The notes under the pieces are model-generated. The model did no database searches and had not been told where the DNA came from. It was given only the letters and a program-made list of their open reading frames with translations. A stretch of DNA of 64,000 nt from Pseudomonas sp. K2I15 (GTDB lineage Bacteria > Pseudomonadota > Gammaproteobacteria > Pseudomonadales > Pseudomonadaceae), in contig NZ_NIXO01000021.1 in NCBI RefSeq assembly GCF_002204795.1, positions 34,697 to 98,696 of the forward strand, read 5' to 3'. How positions within the stretch are numbered: the stretch's first letter is position 1; each line of letters starts with the position of its first letter. The position numbers were made by a program, and so were the translations under genes. Positions 8,869-17,398 of the stretch are shown here, one piece after another.

Positions 8869-10873
8869 TATTCAGCTCTTTACGTCGAAACAGCACCTTG
8901 ATGCTAAAGCCAACCTCAATGACTTCATCGAGATGTGTCGTGATCGTCTCACAGTCTTCGGGACCAATCTAGATTGGAACAGTGACACATGGCCCGGTGT
9001 TTGTAACTTCACCGTCATAGGAGCTCCCTCTCGGGGGTTCACTACCAATCAATTGCTAAACCCCAAGATTATTCCTTTCGCCAAATCCTATGTGCGCTAT
9101 CAACACCAGTACTACTCGAACAGTAGCAGTCGCTGTAAAGAGATAAAGGGTATTCGTTGTGTTGAGAAAGCGCTATTGCAGGTCAAAGGAAAGGCAGATA
9201 TCACGCTGACAGATCTCAATGTATTGGATATGGCCGCTCAAGTTGCGCGCGAGTACAAGGCGTCCGCATACCAGGCAGGTTGCAGCATAGTAAAACTCGT
9301 AGAGTTTCTTAACCGGGCGAAGATCGTTCCGCACGAGCTTGTCTGGAAAAATCCAATCTCAAAGCCCAACGAGTTGAATCGAACGGACGCAGCAACAAAA
9401 GCCAAGCGAAGAGCAAAGGTTCCACAAGACCACTGCTTGGAATACATGGCCGAAATGTTTTCCAATGATCTGCAAGATCCGCGTGACCGATTCACTACTT
9501 CAATATTTGCGATGCTGATGTGCGCACCTTCTCGTATCAGTGAAGTGCAAGAACTTCCGGTCAACTGCTTACATACCGAAAGCGACAGTCAAGGTACAGA
9601 GCGGTTGGGGCTAAGGTTTTATGCAGCCAAGGGTTACGGTTCGGATATTAAATGGATTTCAACGCCTTTTAAGAGTATTGCCTCTGAGGCCATACGACGT
9701 CTCGTGGCGCTTTCCAATGAAGGTCGTAAATTGGCGTCCTGGTATGAAGAGAATCCCCACCGATTCTATCGGCATCCTGGCTGCCCTCGTGTGAATGAGA
9801 ATGCTGCTTTGTCTAATGAACAAGCCTGCAGAGCGCTGGGGATTTCAGAAGAAAGTGCAACGGGTTCTTTGTGGGCTTATTTTAAAAGCTATTCACCGTT
9901 TCAAACTCTCAGGGCAAAGGGCGAATCGCTCACCCTGGCTTTTCTAAATGAATTTTGTCGCAGCAAACTTCCGGATGGCTGGCCCTGGTTTAATAAAGAA
10001 CGGAATATCAAGTATTCCGAAGCACTCTGCTGTTTTCGGAGCCATGAACTACGTGTGGGTATGAATACCAGCCCTGTTTTGCTTTGGAAACCCGGTGGTA
10101 CTACGTTCACGACTGATCTGAACTATATCAATGGTCAAGAGAGAAATGTCTGGATCCGGCACGGTTATAAGAATCCGGACGGGACTGAGATATCGATGAC
10201 GTCCCATCAAGTTCGTCATTATCTAAACACTGCCGCGCAGCGTGGCAGTCTGGCTCAGCTTGATATAGCAAAATGGTCAGGGCGGGCAAATATTCATCAG
10301 AATGCTACGTACAACCATATGGCCGATGATGAGTACGTTGATATGGCTCGACAGGCTGGAGTGGGGGGCCTGCTTCAGAAAGTCAAACTCAATGCTCCTG
10401 TCACGTTTGCTGACTTGGACGCTGTGGGGGAGGGCATTGCTCACGTCACTGAATATGGGTTCTGCGTACATGACTTTTCAATGTTGCCGTGCCAGAAGCA
10501 TCGCGATTGCTTGAACTGCATTGAGCAGGTTTGCGTCAAGGGAGATGAGGAAAAGCTGGAGCGTTTAAAAAAGCAGCGTGATGGCATTCGATTGCAGCTC
10601 ATAAAGGCCCTAGATGCGTCTGAAAACAGTGTCTACGGCGCAGACCGCTGGAGCCAGCATCAAATTACCACGCTGGAGAGAGTAGGGCAGCTTATCGAGA
10701 TTCTGGAATCGCCGAGCACCGCGAATGGCTCGGTAATCCATTTAAGCATTGTTCAGGAGTTCAGTCCGCTCAGGCGCGAGATAGCCGCACACACAGCTGT
10801 CGCAAAAAGCGCTGCTCCGTCGATATCAACTAGACCTGATGTTGATGAGCTTCGCATCCTCCTGGGAGTCTAA
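8861..10873 (+). CDS. Tyrosine recombinase 3 of a trio (670 aa)
   Basis: Largest recombinase of the module. Catalytic features are an arginine in MCAPSRISEVQEL, the HxxR motif in TSHQVRHYLNTAA, and a tyrosine in NATYNHMAD, with WSGR upstream of it. The C-terminal ~150 residues hold a metal-binding-like pattern (GFCVHDFSMLPCQKHRDCLNC) and a charged helix. A similar Cys-rich tail occurs in Tn554 TnpB-type proteins. The start ATG overlaps the end of recombinase 2, and a GTG-initiated small gene follows 2 bases after the stop. The four genes therefore look like one translationally linked operon. Confidence 0.82.
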   Translation: MNDIQLFTSKQHLDAKANLNDFIEMCRDRLTVFGTNLDWNSDTWPGVCNFTVIGAPSRGFTTNQLLNPKIIPFAKSYVRYQHQYYSNSSSRCKEIKGIRCVEKALLQVKGKADITLTDLNVLDMAAQVAREYKASAYQAGCSIVKLVEFLNRAKIVPHELVWKNPISKPNELNRTDAATKAKRRAKVPQDHCLEYMAEMFSNDLQDPRDRFTTSIFAMLMCAPSRISEVQELPVNCLHTESDSQGTERLGLRFYAAKGYGSDIKWISTPFKSIASEAIRRLVALSNEGRKLASWYEENPHRFYRHPGCPRVNENAALSNEQACRALGISEESATGSLWAYFKSYSPFQTLRAKGESLTLAFLNEFCRSKLPDGWPWFNKERNIKYSEALCCFRSHELRVGMNTSPVLLWKPGGTTFTTDLNYINGQERNVWIRHGYKNPDGTEISMTSHQVRHYLNTAAQRGSLAQLDIAKWSGRANIHQNATYNHMADDEYVDMARQAGVGGLLQKVKLNAPVTFADLDAVGEGIAHVTEYGFCVHDFSMLPCQKHRDCLNCIEQVCVKGDEEKLERLKKQRDGIRLQLIKALDASENSVYGADRWSQHQITTLERVGQLIEILESPSTANGSVIHLSIVQEFSPLRREIAAHTAVAKSAAPSISTRPDVDELRILLGV

Positions 10874-10875
10874 CT

Positions 10876-11268
10876 GTGGCAAAGCATCTAACCATCAGAG
10901 ACATCTCTATCCTAGTTAACCAGATTGATGCTTGGGAAGGAAAGTTAGGTTGGGATGCTTTGTGTGACGCCGCTGCACCTCTGATCGGTGGAAGACCTAC
11001 TCGTCAGACCCTTAGTTCACACGGTCAGATCAAAGCGGCGTTTGGGCAAAAAAAACAGCAGTTGAAGACTGGTTTCGTTTCAACGAAGAGACCGTCGAGC
11101 TTGAACATTGCAGAACAGCGCATCAGACGTTTAGAAAGCGAAAATGAACGCCTAAAAGTGGAAAATTCGAATTTATTAGAGCGGTTTGTGAAATGGCAAT
11201 ACAACGCGTACAAGCACGGAGTGACCAAGGATAAGCTTGACGCTGAGCTGCCAAAAATCGACAGATAG
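10876..11268 (+). CDS. Small coiled-coil accessory protein of the recombinase operon
   Basis: 130-residue protein starting with GTG two bases after recombinase 3. The N-terminal part (~residues 1-60) looks like a DNA-binding fold, with RPTRQTLSSHGQIKAAFGQKK resembling a helix-turn-helix. Residues ~78-105 form a charged heptad coiled coil (EQRIRRLESENERLKVENSNLL). Small proteins in the same last position (TnpC of Tn554, GmtX-like proteins of gamma-mobile trios) assist their recombinases. By position and shape I infer the same role here. No catalytic motif is visible. Confidence 0.7.
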   Translation: MAKHLTIRDISILVNQIDAWEGKLGWDALCDAAAPLIGGRPTRQTLSSHGQIKAAFGQKKQQLKTGFVSTKRPSSLNIAEQRIRRLESENERLKVENSNLLERFVKWQYNAYKHGVTKDKLDAELPKIDR

Positions 11269-11457
11269 AAATTTTGAACCGTTGGCAGGCGAACTGCCTT
11301 AAGGTTGAGTTGTCGAGGGGCCTAGAGTAATTCTGAGTCGGCGTTGAAGTCGCACCCGTTGAAGCTCACTGGAAACCATAATCCTTGAACAGAGCTAAAC
11401 TTTACCCGTAGATCGTTTTACGGCTTACCCGATCCTTGACGATATAGGAGGAGGGAT

Positions 11458-11697
11458 ATGACTTGTGCTCAAGCTACGGAGGTCCGGGCTGATTTGGCGT
11501 TTGAGGAATGGAATCGGCTCTGGATGATTCAAGGTCATGATGTAGTGTGCCGCCTTTGCCAGAGACGTCAAAGGCTGGTCTCGGCTCATGAAGCTTTTGC
11601 GCACCGCCGATCTTGTATCTGGTCGATGGCCAAAAAGAAACACCATCCCTGGCAGACATTGGCCAGAATTCTCCGGCCATTTGACGGAAATCATTGA
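11458..11697 (+). CDS. Small Cys/His protein of unknown function (island family)
   Basis: 79-residue protein with a very strong ribosome site (GGAGGAGGG) just before the ATG. It contains VCRLCQRRQ, then HEAFAHRRSC and KKKHHPWQTLARIL, a CxxC...H...C pattern suggesting one zinc site. I recognise the general shape (CxxC, F-x-H-x(3)-C, HPW) from short uncharacterised proteins of pseudomonad islands, but know no function. The last ~40 codons are repeated at 18070-18192 with about three quarters identity, so the family was present twice on this island. Confidence 0.6.
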   Translation: MTCAQATEVRADLAFEEWNRLWMIQGHDVVCRLCQRRQRLVSAHEAFAHRRSCIWSMAKKKHHPWQTLARILRPFDGNH

Positions 11698-11743
11698 AGA
11701 GTTAGTGTGCTATCATTTATCCCGTAGCCCTTGAGGCGCTTGC

Positions 11744-11772
11744 AAATCCCGGTCTTTGATCGGGATTTTGCC
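11744..11772 (+). terminator. Terminator after the small Cys/His gene
   Basis: Arms AAATCCCG (11744-11751) and CGGGATTT (11761-11768) followed by T-rich sequence. It closes the left gene block of the island. Confidence 0.65.
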
Positions 11773-11786
11773 TTTTCCTAATTACA

Positions 11787-11830
11787 CGGACTTGACCACC
11801 CATTTGCAGCGGACTTGACCAGCGCAAATG
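11787..11830. repeat. Short direct repeat and nested inverted repeat
   Basis: CGGACTTGACCA occurs at 11787-11798 and again at 11810-11821. Around the second copy, CATTTGC (11801-11807) and GCAAATG (11824-11830) are inverted. This could be an operator or the remnant of a mobile-element end. The rest of 11770-12155 holds no gene I can support. Confidence 0.4.
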
Positions 11831-12155
11831 ACTGCCATGACTGGCCAGACTCAACCCAAAGCAAACGGCGGCGACAGGCAAAAATCGGCCAGAAACGGTC
11901 ACTCGTTCTCTATACAGCCAGTTGAGGTTCAGGCGCCATTTATTTCGACCGGACTGAAGCTCGGCGCTTTACCACCTTGGCAAGCGACCAGCATGAGGTC
12001 TGCAGAAAGACGCCAAATTCGATCTCGATCCCGGGTTTTCTCTACCCCCCCATTCCTCAAAAAAACCATCAACGACTCAACCGAGCGGTCCTTGCGTTTC
12101 CGTTTTTTATACCTCAACATGAGGGGTCCTTTTCGGAAACATGTACGGAGTGGCG

Positions 12156-12857
12156 ATGAGCACATTTGAACTGACGGCTTCAAACGCTTTCACTCGTCGA
12201 GCGACGATTATCGATGAGCCCGCGCATGTGGAAGTGCATTTGAGGGAGCTGCATTCCGACTTGGGTCCGGTCCTCCTCCGTGACGCCATTAGTGGCGGTA
12301 TCCGAGGACGTAATGAGACCAGTCGTGCATCCGCTCCGACTGCGGCAGGTGTGCAGCAATGGCTGAAGACCGTTGAAGATCTGCGCACCTTGTTGGCTTC
12401 AGCTCACTGGCATATTCACGAGCAGAAGAACTGCCCTTTCATCAGTTCGCCTGATCGAAGCATTTCCATTGTTGTCATGACTGGCAATAGTGAGACAGGC
12501 AAGAATGGAATTGATGAGCCGACAAACCAGGCTGAAAAAGGAGCGGTGGCTGAGGGTTTTGTTTATAACAACAATCGTCAGTTAGAACTCTTCAATAGTG
12601 CCTCGTTCCAATTCGCAAAAGAACACCGGAAAGAAACCCAAGTATGGGCGTTGCTTTATCATTATGATAAAGTACTTAAGCAAGTTCGATATGAATTGTC
12701 CTTGCCGACTGGATTTGGTAATAAAAAAATTACTAACTGGGGCATTCGCATACTCCTAGGTAGTGTCTCTAACAATCCAGATGATTTCACCATTCGTAAA
12801 GATGAATCAAATTCTCCGATTTCGGTGGAAGTAGAGCCTAAAATAGGCAAGTTGTGA
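12156..12857 (+). CDS. Unknown protein paired with an XRE-ImmA/IrrE gene
   Basis: 233-residue protein, taking ATG 12156 (MSTFELTASNAF) because GGAG lies 7 bases upstream; an in-frame ATG at 12141 is possible. I do not recognise the family. No signal peptide or membrane helix is visible. The second half contains WALLYHYDKVLKQVRYELSLP and INWGIRI-like beta/alpha segments, and the C terminus is acidic. The stop is 10 bases before the start of an XRE-ImmA/IrrE regulator, so the two form an operon. In such pairs the protease-regulator usually controls its partner, often as a toxin-antitoxin or phage-sensing unit (RosmerTA is one published defence pair with such a protein). Whether this gene is the toxin is open. 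Confidence 0.6.
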   Translation: MSTFELTASNAFTRRATIIDEPAHVEVHLRELHSDLGPVLLRDAISGGIRGRNETSRASAPTAAGVQQWLKTVEDLRTLLASAHWHIHEQKNCPFISSPDRSISIVVMTGNSETGKNGIDEPTNQAEKGAVAEGFVYNNNRQLELFNSASFQFAKEHRKETQVWALLYHYDKVLKQVRYELSLPTGFGNKKITNWGIRILLGSVSNNPDDFTIRKDESNSPISVEVEPKIGKL

Positions 12858-12867
12858 GTAAGTAGCT

Positions 12868-13977
12868 ATGTCCGAAATTAATCCCAAGCAAATCACATTT
12901 GCCAGGGTGAGAAGACGCTTCACTAAAGCTCAGTTGGCAAAGGAATTAGGTATTACCAGTCGTAGCCTGCAGAACTACGAGACTGGTGCGTCCTATCCTG
13001 AGCCAGCGGCGTTGGAGAAAATTGCAAAAATACTTAACTTTCCTCAGCAGTTCTTTTTCATTGAGGAAGATATGCCAGAGCTCAGGGAGGATTCGGTAAG
13101 TTTTCGTAAGCTTTCAAAAATGACTGATGCACTGAAAGCTTGCACATTTGCAGCAGGTGCTATCGCGTTTAGAGTGAACCATTGGATAGAGGAAAGGTTT
13201 AATTTGCCTTCGGCAGCACTACCCGACCTAAGCGATCTAGGGCCTGAAGAAGCGGCTGCCACACTACGTCGCGTATGGGGACTAGGTAATGCACCAATTC
13301 CTAATATGATTCACTTGCTTGAGTCAAAAGGTATTCGTGTTTTTTCGCTGGCCGAAGAAACCCGAGAGGTTGACGCTTTCTGTACTTGGTATGATGGCAA
13401 ACCATTTATTTTCCTTAACACCATCAAGTCCGCAGAGCGAAGCCGCTTTGACGCGGCACATGAGCTAGGCCATTTGGTTCGCGACGTTTACACAATGCAG
13501 CACGGCCAGGCGCACGGACCTGAAATGGAGCGACAAGCTAATGCATTTGCTGCAGCCTTTTTAATGCCTAAGGATAGTGTGGCTGCTAATCAGCCACCAA
13601 CTTACTCGATTAAGTATTTGATGAAACTCAAGCATTATTGGGGTGTGTCGCTTGCAGCTATGGCATATCGTTTTAATTCATTGGGGTTAGTCAGTGAATG
13701 GAATTACCGAAATCTTTGCATAGACATTGCTAAAAGTGGATATCGCTCTAATGAGCCAGAGCCGATGGAGCGGGAGACATCGCAGTTGCTCACAAAAGTA
13801 CTAGATGCTTTGCATATCCGAAAGCAAGGTCGTCGGGAGATTGCGGATAGTTTGAGTATCAGTATAGATGAAATTAATGCTTTAACTTTCCAGCTGACAA
13901 GGTTGTCAGTAGTATCAGGAAGTATAACCGGTCGGTCGGCAGTTAAGAAAGGTTCTCCGAAGTTGAAGCTTATATAG
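12868..13977 (+). CDS. XRE-family regulator with ImmA/IrrE metallopeptidase domain
   Basis: 369-residue two-domain protein. Residues ~5-62 form an XRE helix-turn-helix (KAQLAKELGITSRSLQNYETG). Residues ~145-290 form an ImmA/IrrE zinc peptidase with H198-E-L-G-H202 and a likely third ligand E221 in MERQANAFAAAFLMP. Proteins of this type bind an operator and, on a trigger, are inactivated or cleave a partner repressor; examples are ImmA of ICEBs1 and antitoxins of several TA systems. The C-terminal ~75 residues include a further possible DNA-binding segment (RREIADSLSISIDEINALT). It is co-transcribed with the unknown gene upstream and followed by a terminator at 14144. Confidence 0.85.
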   Translation: MSEINPKQITFARVRRRFTKAQLAKELGITSRSLQNYETGASYPEPAALEKIAKILNFPQQFFFIEEDMPELREDSVSFRKLSKMTDALKACTFAAGAIAFRVNHWIEERFNLPSAALPDLSDLGPEEAAATLRRVWGLGNAPIPNMIHLLESKGIRVFSLAEETREVDAFCTWYDGKPFIFLNTIKSAERSRFDAAHELGHLVRDVYTMQHGQAHGPEMERQANAFAAAFLMPKDSVAANQPPTYSIKYLMKLKHYWGVSLAAMAYRFNSLGLVSEWNYRNLCIDIAKSGYRSNEPEPMERETSQLLTKVLDALHIRKQGRREIADSLSISIDEINALTFQLTRLSVVSGSITGRSAVKKGSPKLKLI

Positions 13978-14143
13978 CGGAAATCTTTTTCCTGGTTCAA
14001 TAGAGAATTGAGCCTATTACTTTGCTTCATTTTTAGCAGATAGACTACGAGCCGCATTCGATCGCTAATGGACGATCCCTCTTCCAGAAGTCCGCGCATC
14101 GAAAATATCGTTTGGTTATACGTAACGCCGTTTGTGCTCAACG

Positions 14144-14182
14144 AGCTCCCCGCACACCTTAACCGGATGGGGAGCTTTTTGT
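14144..14182 (+). terminator. Terminator of the XRE-ImmA/IrrE operon
   Basis: Arms AGCTCCCC (14144-14151) and GGGGAGCT (14169-14176) followed by a T run. It lies 167 bases after the regulator's stop. Confidence 0.75.
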
Positions 14183-14328
14183 TTTGTCGCGATGCTCCTC
14201 ATAAACTGGTAGATCAGACGTCCGATCAATGATTTACCCAGTTATAGGCGCCCAATCGAACAGAAAGTCCACCCATGGGCAACGACCTACCTCCCCTCGA
14301 ATCCAGCACGACCAGGTCGAGATTCTGA

Positions 14329-14505
14329 CCCGTCGCAGCGAATCGTTTTTTGAACGCCTATAACGAATCCAATACCCTGCTGGGTGAATTGATGCGGAAC
14401 CAGTTAACCCTTGATCAACTGATGGTCGACTGCGTTGCACCGCTGAAACTGTCGCACCACTTCGCCACGGGCGAGCAACTCGGAGCAGCGCTGTTACTAA
14501 CATAA
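14329..14505 (+). pseudogene. Unrecognised gene fragment with a frame break
   Basis: A 58-codon open stretch lacks a start codon and ends in TAA: NAYNESNTLLGELMRNQLTL continuing to HFATGEQLGAALLLT. A neighbouring frame upstream (LTRRSESFFERL, ~14323-14358) runs into it, so one frameshift may separate two parts of the same old gene. Composition and length suggest a decayed coding remnant next to the IS element. I cannot name the family. Confidence 0.25.
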
Positions 14506-14622
14506 GGAGACCAGTCAGAGCAGGTGATGTTTTGAGCTGCCGTGTCCGCTATTTGTTCAACGCATTATTGTTGCATTTCACTTATGCAGGCCAGCTATAT
14601 GACCTAAGCGGTACAATGGGAG

Positions 14623-15714
14623 GGCGGTCTCAGGTTCCAAGTGCAACAGTCAGTTGATGGTTTCGAGCTTGTTGCTCGCTAATAGCTGAAGGTATTCAAC
14701 CAGTACTTCGACCGGAAATTTCCAGCCCAGCGTTTGGCGTGGCCGAGTGTTCAGCAAGTCGGCAATTTCGTCCAGTCGCTCCTGGGTGACCAGAGAGAGA
14801 TCCGTGCCTTTTGGCAAATACTGGCGCAGCAAGCCATTGGTGTTTTCATTGCTGCCGCGCTGCCATGGGCTGTGCGGATCTGCAAAGTAAATCTTCAGGC
14901 CGGTGTGGGCCGTGATTTCGGCGTGACGGGCCATTTCACTGCCTTGGTCGTGCGTCATGGTTTTCAGCAATGATGGCGCCATCCGCGACATCTCTCTGGT
15001 AATGGCTTGAGCGGCTGCATAGGCGGTCGGTGCGTCGAGTTTTGCCAAGATTACGTAACGGCTGGTGCGCTCAACCATCGTGGCGACAGCAGAGCGATTG
15101 TTGGCCCCGATGATCAGGTCGCTTTCCCAGTGTCCTGGAACAAGGCGATCAGCGACCTATGGTGGACGCAAGTGGATGCTGAGCTCAGCAGGATAGCGCT
15201 CTCGACGTATGGCACTCTGGGTTCGCGGGCGACGCTTGCCTTTACCTTGGCGCAAGTAGCTGATGAGCTGGCGTTTCAACTCGCCTCGCGGATAGGCATA
15301 AATTGCCAGGTAGATGGTTTCGTGACTCACATATCGCTCGGGGTGATCGGGCCAGATACGGCGTAGTCTGCTGGCGATTTGCTGGGGTGACCAGCCAATG
15401 CGCAACATTTCTATGATCACTTGGAACAGTTCAGAGCCAGAGCACAAGCGAGACTGACGGCGCGGCTTGTGACGTAGCACTCGCGCCCGGCTTGCGGCGT
15501 GAGATGAATCGTATCGCCCCAGTTGGCTGTGCCGCCTGATCTCACGGCTAATGGTACTGGGATGACGCCTGAGCAAAACGGCGATAGCTCGAAGAGTGAG
15601 TTGTTGAAGCTGCATCACCATGATGGCGACGCGCTCCTCAGTGCTGAGATGTGTGTACTTCGTTGGCATGGCAACACCTTACATCAGGTGTTGCACTTGG
15701 TCCTTGAGACCGCC
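14623..15714. mobile_element. IS30-family insertion sequence with intact ends
   Basis: 1,092-bp element. The 25-bp terminal inverted repeats are 14623-14647 and 15690-15714, identical at 22 of 25 positions and starting GGCGGTCTCA. Flanking trinucleotides GAG (14620-14622 and 15715-15717) are a likely target duplication, the size expected for IS30. It carries one transposase gene on the minus strand, interrupted by an amber codon. It sits in non-coding DNA between island genes. Confidence 0.88.
14650..15669 (-). pseudogene. IS30-family transposase with an in-frame amber codon
   Basis: The reading frame of 339 codons starts at 15669 (MPTKYTHLSTEERVAIMVM) and ends at 14650, with a single TAG at 15157-15159 (codon 171). 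The part before holds the N-terminal helix-turn-helix (TLRAIAVLLRRHPSTISREI). The part after holds the DDE core: GHWESDLIIG (first D), THDQGSEM (second D) and SPWQRGSNENTNGLLRQY (E). The stop stands where relatives have a codon before VADRLVPGHWE, probably GAG changed to TAG. All else is in frame, so the loss is recent. Without readthrough the element cannot move itself. Confidence 0.88.
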
Positions 15715-15804
15715 GAGTGCGCGGCATCAGATGCTGCTTTTATCCAGAGCGAATCGCATAAAGCAAGCGATTGCATCTCTATAATTAGCACGTTAAGGAT
15801 ATAT

Positions 15805-16935
15805 TCAATATATAGTGTTTTTTGCCATTTCTTGCCACAGGAGTTTCCTGTCAAGCTCCTGGCCTTGGTATATGACTTTTCCAAAAGTATCGTCCACTAC
15901 ACGACGCCCTTTCTCATATATATGCACGTGGATTCCCAGTTCCTGAGGCCTGTCTGCTGTCCATAAGACGGCTGGAGTAGAAGACCATACATCGAATTTC
16001 AAACCAGGATACTCGTCCATATTTAGCGTGCGATCGGGGACTATATACTGATTGCTGTTGTTAAATTGATCGTGTAAGGGCTTCAGTGGCGTTGATACTA
16101 TTTTCCCATCACTCCAAACGCTGTCATTACCACAGTTTCCACAGAAATGTTTTGCGTGTGGCGTGTTGGCGAAGCTGCCCAAATCTAGATGAGGATACCC
16201 GCATTTTTTGCACGTCACACATGACATTTCTCGGCCATTTTCCAGTGACTTTACGAACTCGAATGCAGCTGGTGGCGTTATCTGAATTTGAGTGATTTCG
16301 TCGCTGGAAAATAATCCTAAATTTTTATTGTATGAGCAAACGATAGCGTCAAAATCCCGATCCAGCCGCTTTTTATTGTCACCAGAGAAACGCTTGTGCA
16401 CGTGTATTTTGGGAGGTCTTGGGACTATCTCTTCACTAGAGAGTGCTGGTGGCAAGGAGCACCAAACCCCAATTTCTTCAAAATCGTTGAAATCCACAAC
16501 TAAAGGATCAACTACATAGCTCATGCCCATAAGGTGATTACTGCAGGTTACTTCACCGGTAGATGGTACAGCAGCTATATCTGCTTTTACACCCCAGTGG
16601 ATTTGGTGAGTTTTGCAGTACCATCTATCTGCACCGTTTCTGAATTTCCCACATGGAATAATATTGCAAGGTAATACTGCGTTGTCGCCGGTTTTTGCGG
16701 TGAAGCTACCGAACACTCCCTCGGAGTTTACAGCGATATTCCCGATTGTGCTTCCAGGTGCCCAACAAATAGCTGATGCAGTAGAGTATTGTTCAGCACT
16801 ATCCTCTTGTTCACCCTCATTGCAGTATTTTATAGTAAAGTTTTTTTTCGCCATCCCCGTTCCTGGATCAGACCATTCACACTCCCACACTTCAACTTGC
16901 CCTGTCTCTGAGTTTAGTTTTCGGGAATAAAACAT
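15805..16935 (-). CDS. Unknown protein with two Cys/His clusters
   Basis: 376-residue protein I cannot assign to a named family. Two regions look metal-binding. The first, ~90-134, has C90, C95, C107, H110, H113, C131 and H134. The second is a zinc-ribbon-like C239/C242/C245 ... H260/H263 ... C265/C268 with PHLDLGSFANTPHAKHFCGN between. After this comes a conserved-looking block with STPLKPLHDQF, LNMDEYPG and WTADRPQELGIHVHIY, ending in GQELDR. There is no signal peptide or transmembrane segment, so it is probably cytosolic. It stands alone on the minus strand between the IS element and a DUF1543 gene. Its island location makes a defence or signalling role possible but unproven. Confidence 0.65.
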   Translation of the reverse strand: MFYSRKLNSETGQVEVWECEWSDPGTGMAKKNFTIKYCNEGEQEDSAEQYSTASAICWAPGSTIGNIAVNSEGVFGSFTAKTGDNAVLPCNIIPCGKFRNGADRWYCKTHQIHWGVKADIAAVPSTGEVTCSNHLMGMSYVVDPLVVDFNDFEEIGVWCSLPPALSSEEIVPRPPKIHVHKRFSGDNKKRLDRDFDAIVCSYNKNLGLFSSDEITQIQITPPAAFEFVKSLENGREMSCVTCKKCGYPHLDLGSFANTPHAKHFCGNCGNDSVWSDGKIVSTPLKPLHDQFNNSNQYIVPDRTLNMDEYPGLKFDVWSSTPAVLWTADRPQELGIHVHIYEKGRRVVDDTFGKVIYQGQELDRKLLWQEMAKNTIY

Positions 16936-17398
16936 TAAGTAATCCTTTAGTTAGGCTGTGAATATTTACTAGAGGGTGCTATTCCTGCAAATCTTCGGCA
17001 GGTTTTACTATATTCTGAATCGACCAACCGGTCTTTGTGCGCGCGATCGGGGTGTAAAGGCTGGATGACATCATTGAAGCAGTTTGACCGTCAGAGTTCA
17101 AGGTGTACTCGTCTACTGATTATGACTGGCCGGGGTGCGGTGCCCCCCTAACAAATGCTCCTCCCTAGAAGGCTCATCTGCTGCCTATAGAAGGTTGACC
17201 GACACCTGCATGGTTACATTTTTTGCTACTTCGTCACCATTCACGCATGGGCTTATAGGTGGTGGGTTTATACAGGGTTCTATTAAGTTGGCTTTTTTGA
17301 ATTAGATGTGAGTGCAAGATGATTTTAGTGAGCTTTAATATATGATATTATAATTTTCTATCTTTTTTATCGTTTTTTTATTTACAGTAGGGCGGGTA
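16936..17398. other. AT-rich intergenic region, no gene seen
   Basis: 463 bases between divergently transcribed genes, with long A/T tracts at 17290-17390 that could hold promoters for both sides. I see no supported reading frame, RNA fold or repeat. A GC-rich patch (GGGTGCGGTGCCCCCC near 17130) can form a short hairpin without a T run. Confidence 0.4.

Noticed and set aside
6140..11268. Naming the module a gamma-mobile trio or Tn554
   Set aside because: Three recombinases plus a helper fit several families; I cannot choose without sequence comparison.
11717..12183. Overlapping short frames on both strands
   Set aside because: No ribosome sites, no domains and mutual overlap; treated as non-coding apart from the repeat noted.
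14234..14503. 89-codon minus-strand frame before the IS element
   Set aside because: The plus strand shows a better, though decayed, coding signal there; neither is a secure gene.
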